DNA of 64,000 nucleotides from Rana temporaria. Taxonomy: Eukaryota; Chordata; Amphibia; Anura; Ranidae. The translations under genes and the position numbers were made by a program. The stretch spans positions 151,551,142-151,615,141 of the forward strand of contig NC_053489.1 in the NCBI RefSeq assembly GCF_905171775.1, read 5' to 3'. Below are positions 47,879 through 59,678 of the stretch, one piece after another; position 1 is the stretch's first letter, and every line of letters begins with the position of its first letter. The notes under the pieces were generated by a model that had not been told where the DNA came from, made no database searches, and saw only the letters and a list, made by a program, of their open reading frames with translations.

Positions 47879-48344
47879 TTAACCCCTTGCCACCCAGGCC
47901 AATTCTGACACTTCTCTACTACATGTAAAAATCATCATTTGTTTTTTGCTAGAAAATTACTCTATGGTGGTCTTTGCACTTTTTATGTTGCACGGTGTAG
48001 AGCTGCACGATTCTGGCTAAAATGAGAATTGCAATTTTTTTGCTTAGAAGATAGATCACGATTCTCTCATGATTCTTGCAGGGTAACATCATGTTTCACA
48101 TTAAAACAAAAAAACAAACAAACAAACAAAAAATGGGCTAACTTCACTGTTTTGTTTTTATGGTTTTTATTATTCATTGAAGTGGGCAAATGCAGTATGA
48201 CATAAAATATTGCAGCAATAGCCATTTTATTCCCTAGAGTCTCTGCTAAAATATATATAATGTTTTTGGCGGTTCCAAGTAATTTTCTAGCAAATAAGAT
48301 TACTTTTTAATTTAAGAAACAAGTGTTGGACTTTAAGTGGTTAA
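47879..48344. mobile_element. TTAA-bordered element (about 466 bp)
   Basis: It starts TTAACCCCTTGCCACC and ends TTTAAGTGGTTAA, the same general end type as 3258-4710. The interior is AT-rich with an AAACAAACAAACAAAC run near 48110. Confidence 0.5.
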
Positions 48345-48365
48345 ATTTAGTTACAATGTTAGTTA

Positions 48366-48510
48366 GTTACAATGTTTCATTTTTTTTACAAACTTGGCAG
48401 ACTGCCCGGATTTTTTCTTTACACACAGAAGTGTATCCCTTTGATCTAAGAAGGAAGTGTTAGTTACAATGTTTCCTGTTAAAAACTTGGCAGACTGCCC
48501 GGATATTTTC
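48366..48510. repeat. Short direct repeat, 97-bp period
   Basis: GTTACAATGTTTC followed by AACTTGGCAGACTGCCCGGA occurs at 48366 and again at 48463. Confidence 0.85.
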
Positions 48511-48734
48511 TTTTGACAGCTGAAAGTCTCTCCACTTGTTATATGATAGCTGGCAGCACTGATTGTTTTGGGAAAAACCTAACAGGCTGGTTGTACTCAA
48601 GTCGATTAATAGATTGACTTGTGTAAAACCAGCTAGCCCATACATAGATTGACTATGGCTGGTCTCTGCATAATTGGCGTAATTTCAATCCATGTATGAC
48701 CCGCTTAACCACTACGCAGTCTCTAAATATCCTT

Positions 48735-49400
48735 CCACTCCTGTACATAGTGCTCACTGTCATACTCTTCACACTCCTCTCCTGTACATAGTGCCCACTG
48801 TCATACTCTCCACACTTCTCTCCTATACATAGTGCCCACTGTCATACCCTACACAATCCTCTCCTGTACATAGTGCCCACTGTCATACCCTCCACACTCC
48901 TCTCCTATACATAGTGCCCACTGTCATACCCTCCACACTCCTCTCCTATACATAGTGCCCACTGTCATACCCTCCACACTCCTCTCCTATACATAGTGCC
49001 CACTGTCATACCCTCCACACTCCTCTCCTATACATAGTGCCCACTATCATACCGTCTACATTCCTCTCCTGTACATACTGCCCACTGTCATACCCTCCAC
49101 ACTCCTCTCCTGTACATACTGCCCCATCATACCCTCCACACTTCTCTCTGGTACGTACTACCCTCTGTCATACCCCCACACTCTTCCTGTACATACTGCC
49201 CATTGTCATACCCTTCACACTCCTCCTGTACACACTGCCCACTGTCATACCCTTCACACTCCTCTCCTGTACATAGTGCCTTTTGCCGTACCCTTTGCAC
49301 TCCTCTCCTGTACATAGTGCCCACTGTTAGACCCTCCACATTCCTCTCCCTCACCTGCACATACTTCCCACTTATATACCATCCATACTCCTCCCCTATG
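48735..49400. repeat. 41-bp minisatellite, about 16 copies
   Basis: TACATAGTGC recurs at 48744, 48785, 48826, 48867, 48908 and 48949, a steady 41-bp step. The unit includes CCACTGTCATACCCTCCAC and ACTCCTCTCCT. Units from about 49080 are more diverged and vary in length. Open frames here come from the repeat. Confidence 0.92.
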
Positions 49401-51040
49401 TCGCTTACCCACAAAAACAGTTCTTTAAAATTATACTGAATACCCTCAATGTTACCAGCTCTAGAATGGGCACACTTGTGTTAGTTCAACTAAAGGAAAT
49501 CTCAGTTCTCATATTTGTTCTGCCCCATTATTAGTACTCATTTAATTTTGTGATTACTACTATGACGTATAGAGGAACATCGGGGATCTCAGCTACTCTA
49601 AATATAGCACTTATATAAAAAAGTGTCCCTGAAAATATTTTTTAAATGTTGGCAACTGTGCACTTAGGCACTGCCCAAGGACCACTGGGTCAGTAGGGGG
49701 CCCCATGAGAGGCTCCTGGGATCCTGTGATAATAAAGCAGTAGTAAACTTTCCTGACATTACTACTTTTTAGAGGCCCTGGGGTAGGTTATGCCACAACG
49801 TACAAGTATGCACAGCATATTAGCACATTAGTGTACACTTAAATTTTCAGACTGAGCCCTCCAGTGCTGCGCTGTGATGAATCAGGCGGGGCCCCGGGCA
49901 CTTACATCTTCACCCGGTCTTCTTTCTGGGTTCTATGCCATTGGTCACTTGCCTTGGCCGGGCTGTGTTCATGTCATTCCCACGCATTTATTTATTATTT
50001 ATAAAAGGCCCCACCAAAATCCTCAGCACCAGGCCCATGATGTTCTTAATCTGGCCCTGGATAATATTAGTACTCACCTGATATTAGTAGGGCCTAGGCA
50101 CACCCTAATCACCCTGTGTGGTGCAGATTCCCCCTGTTTAAACCACTGATATTTCATCAAAGCCCCCTAACAGGGCTCCTAACAAATTTGAGAAAAACGA
50201 ATAAAAAAAAAATTGTAAATAATTTTAAAAAATAAAAAATATTGACACAAATCCCTGCCCTACTGACAGCGTCCACTGCTTTACTGACACCGTCAGTACA
50301 AATACTTGCACACACACACATATGTGTTTGAGCTTTGAGGTGCACACCCCAATGCAATAGGTTGTGCTTAACTATGTATTAGTACAATTAAGTAATATAC
50401 TGTAGTTATAATAATATAAAATAATAACACTAAGCAAGTCATTCCCTGCATTTTTTTTAATACATTTAGGGACAATGTACAGCAGTAAGTCACACAAGTC
50501 ATAGTTTACAAATGTTTTTCTTCCTCAGTGGTGGTCAGAAATTCCCATACTGCATTTGTTGGTGTTTTTGACATCTAATACGCTAGTCTTATTACTAACA
50601 GATAACCCACTGCATAGCTGAAATAAACACCAGTACAACAGTGTGGGTGCTAACCACAAACACAACCCTGTACAAGATGATTTTAATTTGCTGCTTTTCC
50701 TATGCAAAACAAGTTCCATGTATGTCTACAGCCTCAGCAGAAACCGCTTTCCCCATGGATGTTCCATGTCTAGACAAAGCAATTAGTACAATGTTTACTA
50801 AGTTACCAAACAAAAACAGTTGCTGGTGTGTGTCCTTAGAAAGAATGGTATGCTTTGGCCATAATGTGTTAAAAGGTTCCTAGGGACATGCATTGCAATG
50901 CAGTGTGAGTTGCAGTGGTGCTGCCTGTAATGACACAAGCACCTTTTTTGGTGTGTTTTGGTTTATTAGGCAGCCCATCCAAATGAAAATAGGTCAGCTC
51001 ATGCATGGGAACATGAAGTTGCCATCATCCCTCAATGATT

Positions 51041-51096
51041 ACAAATGTAAAAGGTAACCTATAATCCCAATTATAGAGGTTACCTTTTACATTTGT
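51041..51096. repeat. Perfect-arm hairpin
   Basis: ACAAATGTAAAAGGTAACCT and ATAAT are followed, after CCCA, by ATTATAGAGGTTACC and TTTTACATTTGT. That is about 25 paired bases with one bulge and a 4-base loop. It sits inside a wider symmetrical block bounded by GGCAGCCCAT (about 50969) and ATGGGCTGCC (about 51112), so it is probably the core of a foldback element. Confidence 0.8.
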
Positions 51097-51479
51097 GCCC
51101 ATCCAAATGAATGGGCTGCCTTAACAAGGTGCATGCATAATGTGCAACAACAATGTAAATTGAATTTTCTACAGGAACTATGTTTTGTGGATATTTGACA
51201 CAAAAGTTACTTTATGCTTGAGAAAAAACTCTGGCTTTGGGTTCTGGAAAATTTGTAGCTGATGAACTAATGAATGTTAGGGAATACGTGATCTAAATGA
51301 CAAAAGAAGTTGGGTTACATCAGCTGATCCAAAACACAATAAATCAACAATTTAGTGACTCAAATGGAAGCAATTCGTTATTTTACAACCACCAACTCCT
51401 GACCCCAGTCCTGTTGAAATGCTGTGGTCGTGGTATTATCTGCAACAGAAGACATCCCAAAATTACAGTATACATGGCC

Positions 51480-52376
51480 TTAACCTCCCTGGCGGTATGA
51501 TTCTGTCTGGAATTACGTACCAAAAGCGGTACAATTATTTTGCAAGGAAATTTGGTTATTTGTACTGTAGGCCTGTAATTTTCAGGAATAACTCACTTAA
51601 ATCTGACCAAACAAGAATCTTGTAGGCATCCCGGGTATGACATTTTTTTAAAAAACAAAATTATAAATTATAATATAATAAATAATTATAAATAATTATA
51701 ACAAATAATAATATAATTATAATAAAAATTATTCAATAATGTAATCAACTCAAAATCACTGAAATTTGCTCAGTTGCAGAATTGTCGCTGTCATTATTTT
51801 TTTTTTGTTATGACGAATTTCCCCACAAATCGCTATCGCACATTTCTGCAAGTGATTATAATTTATTATCGCTGTTTTCTAGCTGATCTAAAACCATTTT
51901 TGACATAAAGGGACACTTTTGGACAATCTACAGTTTCCAGGCAGAAAGAACAGTTTTTATTATATAAAAGAACATGCAGGGCACTGGGCAGACCACTAGG
52001 GACAGGGGAGGTGTGTATTGTTTACATATAGTACTGTAATCTATAAGATTACAGTATACTGTATGTATTGTGTTTGTTTACTTTTTTGAATTTGGCGCCG
52101 TTCTCCGCCCCCGTGCGTCGTAACGTCGCAGGGAACGGAGATCGGCGGCACACGGGGAGACTGTGAATCGAGCGAGGAGGACCCGCTCGCTCACACAGCG
52201 GGGTGGCATCGCTGGATCCAGGGACAAGGTAAGTAACTTGCCTGTGGATCCAGCGAGAAGGTAAGCTGCGCCGCTGCACACTCTGCACGTCCACCCCGAG
52301 CGTGACTCGGGGATACCGATCCTAACATTGAAAACCAACCCCGAGTCACGCTCGGGTTTACCGCTAAGGGGGTTAA
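51480..52376. mobile_element. TTAA-flanked element, copy 3 of 3 (897 bp, inverted)
   Basis: TTAACCTCCCTGGCGGTATG at the left is the reverse complement of the right end of copy 1. The right end ACCGCTAAGGGGGTTAA matches copy 1's left end. TTAA lies at 51480-51483 and 52373-52376. Internal GTGACTCGGGG and CGAGTCACGCTCGGG pair near the right end. Confidence 0.8.
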
Positions 52377-52392
52377 ACAGTTTGCTATAAAG

Positions 52393-52698
52393 CAAGGGTC
52401 TCTAAACTGTGGCCCTTGGGACATTATTCCTTCCAATGATATGAGGCACTATTCCTCCAACTGACACCAGCAATGGGACACTTTCTTCCACTGATACCAA
52501 TAATGGGATACTATTCCTCCTACTAATACAAATTATGGTGCACTACTCCTTCTACTGACCACCAACCCTGAGGCCATATTTATTCCCGCTGATGCTGGGC
52601 CTGGGAAATTTTCTACCCCTGCTGTCCTTAATCTGCCCTCCCCCAAAGTCTGAAAGATAGTAGAGTGCCCCTTTGTTTAAAAAGTTTGGAGAACCCTG
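52393..52698. mobile_element. hAT-type short element (306 bp), inverted relative of 24027-24358
   Basis: The ends are CAAGGGTCTCTAAACTG and AGTTTGGAGAACCCTG. The flanks CTATAAAG (52385-52392) and GTATAAAG (52699-52706) differ at one of eight positions, a near-intact target duplication. Confidence 0.8.
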
Positions 52699-52713
52699 GT
52701 ATAAAGGAACAAT

Positions 52714-53403
52714 GGGCCAGATCCACAAAAGGGTTACAACGGCGTATCTGCTGATACGCCGTCGTATCCCTGTTTCTATCTATGCGGCTGATTCATAGAA
52801 TCAGTTACGCATAGACATCCCTAAGATCCGACATGTGTAATTGTTTTACACTGTCGGATCTTAGGATGCAGTACCGCGGCCGCCGCTGGGGGCATTTCTC
52901 ATCGTAAACCAGCGTCAGGTATGCAAATTAGCACTTACGGAGATCCACAAAGGTTTTTCCCTTTGTGAAGTCGCCGTAAGTGTTAGTTTGCCGTCGCAAA
53001 GATAGGGCTGGTTTTACAAAGTGTAAAGTTAGTACACCATGTAAAAGTATACCCGTCTTTCCCGCGTCGCTGTCAATTTAAAAAAATAAATAAATAAATT
53101 CCCGCCGCATCTCTTTTTTACCCGTCGTGATTCACAAAACTCGGCGCAACGTAACGTAACGCAAAGCATGTCGGGAAAATAGCGTCGGGAGCATGTGCAG
53201 TACGTCCGGCGCGGGAGCACGCCTAATTTAAATGGGACTCGCCCCATTTGAATTGGCCCACCTTGCGCCGGACTGATTTAGGATACACCGCCGCAAATTT
53301 CCAGGTAAGTGCTTTGTGGATCGGGCACTAACTTGGACAATTTGCAGCGGTGTAACTTAAATCACAAAAGTTACGTTGCGCCCGCTGGTTGTGGCTCTGG
53401 CCC
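52714..53403. mobile_element. GC-rich foldback element (690 bp), copy 4 of 4
   Basis: The left end GGGCCAGATCCACAAAAG mirrors TGTGGCTCTGGCCC, with AAT on both sides (52711-52713 and 53404-53406). GATACGCCGTCGTATC, ACTGTCGGATCTTAGGATGC and AAGTGCTTTGTGGATC are shared with or close to the copy at 28441-29153. Confidence 0.82.
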
Positions 53404-53589
53404 AATATGCCAAATATCTCTTAGCTTCTGCTTAGTTCTGATCATCAGCTACAGTACACACTTATTTGAGGCTATTGCTATAAAAGGATATTATAATAAT
53501 TTAAAAATAAAATAGTTTGCCCATTAATAACTCTGATGGTTTAAAGCATCAGTTTAATTATGGTATTGCAAAATTATCTAATATGTGTG

Positions 53590-54500
53590 TTAACCATTTG
53601 ACCTCTGGAAGATTTACCCCCCTTCATGAGCAGAAAATGTTTTGCTATACGGCACAGCGTTACTTTAGCTGACAATTGCGCAGTCATGCAACACTGTACA
53701 CAAATGAAATCTATATAATTTGTTTCCACAAATAGAGCTTTCTTTTGGTGGTATTTGATCACTACTGGGTTGGAAAAAACAATGTTTTTTTACTTTGTGC
53801 TATAAAACATATCCAATCGAAAAATCAAATTGCTTCATAAATTTAGGCAAATATGTATTATTGCAACATATTTTTGGTAAAAAAAAATCCCAATATGCGT
53901 ATATTAATTGGTTTACGCAAACGTCATAGCGTCTACAAACGATGGGATATTTAATGGATTTTTTTTTTTATACTAGTAAGAGGCGATGATCAGTGACTTG
54001 TGATGGGACTAGTAGGTCAGGCAATCTGACATTTTGTGGGAACTAGTGACACTAATAAAGTGATCAGTGCTAAAAGTATACACTGTCACTGTACTAATGA
54101 CACTGGCTGGGAATGGGTTAAACATCTAGGGCGATCAAAGGGTTAAATGTGTGCCTAAACAGTGTTTATGTGTGTACTGTGAGGTGCTTTCATTAAGGGA
54201 TGTCCTGGTTTTTATTCCCTGCTTTGCATGGAAACAAAAACACGCCCCTGCCTACAGCCGACATAGCTCTGTCTTGTTTACATAGACAGAGCTCTGTCCT
54301 GTCTTCCTCCTTGCTGATCAGCGAGTGCTGGTGGTCATCCATTAGCCAACATCCACTGATTGGTTTTGTGCTATGACTAATCACAGCACAGCCGTCGCAC
54401 GTGCCCACTACCCAGAGAAGCAGAATCACATATAAACATGATTCATCGCTGCCGGCCCGCACTGTAGCAGTAAAGCTACAGTGCGCAGTCTGCAAAATAT
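53590..54500. mobile_element. Partial second copy of the 3258-4710 TTAA element
   Basis: It begins TTAACCATTTGACCTCTGG. It shares ACTTTAGCTGACAATTGCGC, TTTCTTTTGGTGGTATTTGA, AATGACACTGGCTGGGAA and GGGTTAAATGTGT-type passages with the first copy. The right border is indistinct; no gene is present. Confidence 0.6.
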
Positions 54501-54560
54501 GTATTTGCTGTGTCTTAGATGAAAATTATATATATTTAAAGAAATCAAGTATATTCCTCA

Positions 54561-54831
54561 GGCCCCGTACACACGACCAGTTTCCTCGGCAGAATTCAGC
54601 TTCCGACCGAGTTTCTGGCTGAATTCTGCCGAGAAACCCGGCCGTGTGTACACTTTCGGCCGAGGAAGCCGACGAGGAGCTTGACGAGGAAATAGAGAAC
54701 ATGTTCTCTATTTCCTCGTTGTTCTATGGGAGCTCTCGGCCCGCCGAGCTCCTCGGCGGCTTCAGGGCTGAACTGGCCGAGGAACTCGATGTGTTTGGCA
54801 CGTCGAGTTCCTCGGCCGTGTGTACGAGGCC
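54561..54831. mobile_element. Palindromic DNA transposon (271 bp), same family as 1420-1689, TCA duplication
   Basis: The ends are GGCCCCGTACACACGACC and CGGCCGTGTGTACGAGGCC. TCA lies at 54558-54560 and 54832-54834. TCCTCGGCAGAATTCAGC and GCTGAATTCTGCCGAG form an additional hairpin close to the left end. Confidence 0.87.
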
Positions 54832-56505
54832 TCAGGCTTCATCTTTTTTCTTCTCAGAAAACCAACATAGGTCATTTACTTGTAATGCATTTTAATTTCC
54901 AGGTGCAACTGGACTTATTCCCATTTCTCCCACTCCTATTGGTGAACCCTGGCTACAGGAGTATCTTGATGCTTACGCATGTATTGGATTGAATTCCCAA
55001 AAAATAGCCCAGGAGGCAATTGCCACTTATATGATACTCCTAGTCCCTTCCAAGCCCAAAAGGGCTAGGAGATGGGCCTACATTCTGCTAGAAATAGACC
55101 TTAACACAGGAAAAACAATAGGTCAACTTAAAACACTGAACCAACTGATACCTATAAATGGTCTAATTTATTAATTATTTTTTGGCTGCAAACTACTGTA
55201 TTCTTTTTTTTTTTTGCCACCAGGCTGAAGGAAAAAAACAAAAAACAAATGCACAAATGAGATGGATGGAGGAATACCCCCTCGCCAGGACATTGTGTTA
55301 TGACAACCACTGATGAAAAAGTTTTCAACATGTCCCTTCAACAGAAGCCGATTTTTGACATCTGTTGAGCAGGGGAGCCCACATGCTGATTGAAATTTGG
55401 CAGAATTTGGATCAGTGTATGGCCAGCATGTGGAGCTAAAAGTCGTTTACATACACCACCTATCTTTTTTTACTCCATTATATATCCATCCATTAATTTA
55501 CATTTATCCATTCATATCTCTCTGTCACTTGGATGTCTCCAAACACAGCCTGAAATGTACTCTCTGGCAGAAACATCTGCAGACCTTCTGAAAACATGGA
55601 AAAGGATGAAAACATGTGAATGTGACAGTTTAATGTGCTTGGTGTACGTTCAATGCATGATCCATCATCCTTAATGAGAAAAACCTAAATGGACATCTGT
55701 ACATACATTATGCTTGATTCTTCCCAAGCATTTCTGTGTCCTGCCAACAAACGAATAAAGAGACCTTGTCATTTTCCGAATCCTTGAAGAAAAGGAATTT
55801 TTATAAGCATGCCTTATGATTATTAGAGGGCAGCATTACAGTTAATATGTTTTATTGCAGAATAATGATAACCATATATATAGTTTATCTCTTAAATCTT
55901 TAGATATCATTTCATTTAATAAAAAAACTGACATCATTAACATAATAGCAAAGGTCATCTAGACAGTGAAGCTCAGAGCAGCTGAATGAGTATAAAAGTA
56001 GGCCAAAATATTAGTACAGATGTTTACTGCGGAGTCAGCATGTTTGCTGCCGGCTCTAACATCTGACAGCTGCAAAGGGTTTAGAGATCCTCAGCATCGA
56101 CCCCATTATTTCAAAATTGATTTGCATACCCGAAAACTGCATTGTCCATGTCCGAAAACTGTATTATAATGCAGATTTTTTGCTAATTCTGCAGTACATT
56201 TTCTGGGCATTCCTTATAATAATACAGCATATGGATTAATATTTATTTCTGTTTTTTTTTTTTACATTGCTAACAGATTGTACAGTGTTTTACAGAACAC
56301 ATACATCTTTAACATCAGTCTTTACCCCAGATAAACTTCTACTGCACTCATACCATTACACACTCTAGGGCTAACCATTACCAGTTCCTCTACCACCTGC
56401 ACCACTAAACGCTGCTGTGTTAAAGATCTAAGCTTACTGAAAGATCTTCAGCATCCAGTACACTTCTGGATATGTCAAATACCCCAGTGCCCCCCACACC
56501 GTGAC

Positions 56506-57205
56506 ATGCAGCCACTGTGCCCATCAAATACAGCCACTGTGCCCATCAAATACAGCCACTTTGCCCATCAAATACAGGCACTTTGCCCATCAAATACAGG
56601 CACTTTGCCTGTCAAATACAGTCACTTTGCCCATCAAATACAGCCACTTTGCCCATCAAATACAGGCACTTTGCCCATCAAATACAGGCACTTTGCCTGT
56701 CAAATACAGTCACTTTGCCCATCAAATACAGCCACTTTGCCCATCAAATACAGCCACTTTGCCTGTCAAATGCAGCCACTTTGCCTGTCAAATACAGCCA
56801 CTTTGCCCATCAAATACAGCCACTTTGCCCATCAAATACAGCCACTTTGCCTGTCAAATACAGCCACTTTGCCTGTCAAATACAGTCACTTTGCCCATCA
56901 AATACAGGCACTTTGCCCGTCAAATACAGTCACTTTGCCCATCAAATACAGCCACTTTGCCCATCAAATACAGCCACTTTGCCCGTCAAATACAGCCACT
57001 TTGCCTGTCAAATACAGCCACTTTGCCTGTCAAATACAGCCACTTTGCCTGTCAAATACAGTCACTTTGCCCATCAAATACACCCACTGTGCCCGTCAAA
57101 TACAGCCACTGTGCCCGTCAAATACAGCCACTGTCCCCGTCAAATACAGCCACCGTGCTTGTCAAATACAGCCACTGTGCCCGTCAAATACAAACACTGT
57201 GCTAA
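56506..57205 (+). repeat. 22-bp minisatellite, about 32 copies, open in all three forward frames
   Basis: The unit CAGCCACTTTGCCCATCAAA plus TA repeats every 22 bp with few changes (GCCCAT, GCCTGT or GCCCGT; CAGCC, CAGGC or CAGTC). Because 22 is not divisible by three and the unit has no stop in any phase, all three forward frames stay open for over 230 codons. Each reads a 22-residue period (for example ATLPIKYSHFAHQIQPLCPS). There is no start context, splice logic or codon bias to suggest expression, so I treat it as a non-coding array. Confidence 0.92.
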
Positions 57206-58104
57206 ACAATGCATGAATCTATCTATCAATACTATGAAGAGGGGGGTGGCGGAATAGCTTTTTAGCCTCCGAAGCAGGTGTCCTCAATGGAAGATTTCCC
57301 TTTGACTATTTTTATAGGGACAACTCTATTTTGGATTTCCCATCACTTTCTTTCTTGGTGACCATAGTCACTACAGCTTTGACTGCTAGCTACTGTATGT
57401 ATTTTTTTATTCTAATCTTTAAAATCTTTCTTCAAATCAACTCTCAGCTTCACAAATGTGTACATACAAATGGATAATAAAGGAAAATGTCAGGAGTTTG
57501 ATAGTTGAAGAAAAATATTATACAATTTCATTAATACAAGAAAATACAAATATATATTACCAACAACATAAAAAAAAACTACATACAAACTACTACAAAC
57601 TGGATACAAAAAAACTATATAATTCACTTAATTTTCTAGGCAAAATACAACATCCAGTATAACAGTCATAAAAAAAAACCTTGAAAAAACGAATTGCTAA
57701 AGTTGGCGAAAGTTTGTCCACTGTGGCCATAGATAATTAATATATAGCACCAAATAAATCCAGCTTAAATTCATTCATGTCCATCTGTATATACAAATGA
57801 AAAAAAAAAAGGCTTATAAGGCAGAAAAATATATGGGTATCTGTATAACAAAACCATTGTTGATGAAGCCAGCTGGATAGGCATAAGATATATTGTATCC
57901 AATAGAATTATAAAAGTGATTACAATCACACTGTGCAGACTGTGTATTGCCGTCTTATATCGAAATAGAAATATATAGAAATAGCATCCAGGAATAAACA
58001 TTGAGAATAGCGATACCTTTAGCTTTCAGTTTCTCAAGCCAGGCTGTATAATGTAATATATAGCAGTATTTTGTGGGATAATGGCAAATGGCTAATAATA
58101 TTGA

Positions 58105-58412
58105 TGTAGTAGTTAGCACTTACGCTTAGCAGTACTAGAGTCATCGAATCCCAACCACAATGCCACCTGCCTGGAGTTTACATGTTCTCCCTGTGCCCTC
58201 ATAGGTTTCCTCCCTCACTCCAAAGACATGCTGGTAGGTTCATTGGATCCAGTCTAAATTGGCCCTAGTATGTTTATGTATGAATGTGAGTTAAGCACCT
58301 TAGATTGTAAGCTCCTTAAGGGCAGGGACTGATGTGAATGTATGATATATTTGTAAAGCACTGTGTAAATTGTTGGTGTTATATAAGTACCAATAATAAA
58401 TATTTGTACTAG
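58105..58412 (+). mobile_element. tRNA-derived SINE, nearly complete
   Basis: The 5' part has A-box-like TAGTTAGCACTTACGC and B-box-like ATCGAATCCCAACC, as in tRNA-derived SINEs. The middle reads GTTTCCTCCCTCACTCCAAA and GACATGCTGGTAGGTTCATT. The 3' part reads AGATTGTAAGCTCCTTAAGG, TGTAAAGCACTGTGTAAATT and GTTATATAAGTACC. A truncated antisense relative is at 27416-27575. It is not a functional tRNA gene. Confidence 0.82.
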
Positions 58413-59350
58413 TTTCTAAAATGTGACTGGTTGATGTAGGCATTTCTTCTACATCCTTCCAGATTTTAGTATTACTTCATATACACTAGCTATCATATTG
58501 CAGTACTTTGACATGTGTGTGAACCTGCCATCTCAGTTGGCAGTCAGCACTCCCCCTAAAATATATAGAGACACTGGAATTATAGAATAGAGTTGACATT
58601 TCATTATCTCCCATATCCATTGCTCTATTTGATTGCTCTCATCTCTCATGGCTCACCCTTCTGCAGTTTGTGAGATATCACTCTGACGAGGTTACGATAT
58701 CTTATCAAGTCTAAGTTGTAATGTGTAATGCACTCTTAATAACTGCCATTGGTGACGTGTTACATGGGCAGGAAAAGAGGGGATGTCTCCTCAAGGGGCT
58801 CAGACTCAAAAAGAGGTTCAAGCCCATTCACATTGTATTCAAACCTCAAAAAAAGCAGCAAGAGATCTGTCTCTGCCAAATCTTCCCTGTCAAATTTCCT
58901 AATTTTTCAACACATGGATTTAGCACAATCTTATTGAAAGTTATAACAATTTGGAAAATAGCTTCAATAACAAGCAATTCGTATTCTCAAAAGTCACTGT
59001 TGTGTCTCTGATGTGAACTAACCAGCATTTCAATCTGCTACTCCTCATACTACTTTTGCGTCAAGTATGGCCACCCTTTTGTTGGTCATATACAGAGTGT
59101 ATGTATACTATTACTATCCATTTATTTTCAAACATGATTTTCATCTGCCACACACTATTTCAAACATTTCCCAGCTTTAAATGTCCAAATTATCAAACTG
59201 GCATGGAAATTGATTGAAAATGCATTTTGATTGGACCTGTAGTGGTATGAACTGATTGTGTTTATGGGAGTGAAGGTTAATAAAAAAGCTCCAAAAGGCT
59301 AAGCATACGTCATACGTCATTAAGTCAACTATTTAAACGTAAGATTTACA

Positions 59351-59622
59351 GGGGTTGATTTACTAAAGTCCAATAGACTGTGCACTTTGCAAAGTGCAAT
59401 TGCACTCTGAAAGTCCAGTGTCTCCAGAGCTTAGTAAATGAGATAAAGCTTCACTTTGCAAAGAATGCCCAATCACATAAAAGGAAAATGAAAAACAACT
59501 GCATTTTTTCTTTCACAGGATTTGAAGATTAAAGTCAGCAGAGTTTCTGATAATTTACTAAGCTCTGGAGCAACTGCTCTTTGCAAGATGCACAGTCTAT
59601 TTGCCTTTAGTAAATCAACCCC
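59351..59622. mobile_element. Inverted-repeat element with GGGGTTGATTTACTAAAG ends (272 bp)
   Basis: The left end GGGGTTGATTTACTAAAG mirrors TTTAGTAAATCAACCCC. ATAGACTGTGCACTTTGCAA mirrors TTGCAAGATGCACAGTCTAT, and CCAGAGCTTAGTAAAT mirrors ATTTACTAAGCTCTGG. It is the best preserved member of the family also seen at 34932-35106. Confidence 0.88.
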
Positions 59623-59678
59623 ACTATGTCCAAACATTATATAGGAACCAAGAAGCGTGCAAAGTCTTAATGAACCAA

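Larger units (their letters stand above)
47540..50059. mobile_element. Possible large hAT-like element enclosing other repeats
   Basis: The left CATAGCTGGATTAACAAGG and the right CTTAATCTGGCCCTG resemble the inverted ends of hAT elements of CAGGGCNGGATTAA type. AGCTCCAGGCCCCT and GCACCAGGCCCATG are further inward matches. I could not find a matching 8-bp duplication, so the two ends may come from different copies. Confidence 0.4.

Noticed and set aside
56501..57257. Three overlapping open frames of 234-246 codons
   Set aside because: They are produced by a stop-free 22-bp tandem repeat; the same words appear in each frame, with no codon bias or splice context.
58105..58180. tRNA gene
   Set aside because: A- and B-box-like words are present but the flanking sequence continues as a SINE and no cloverleaf can be drawn.
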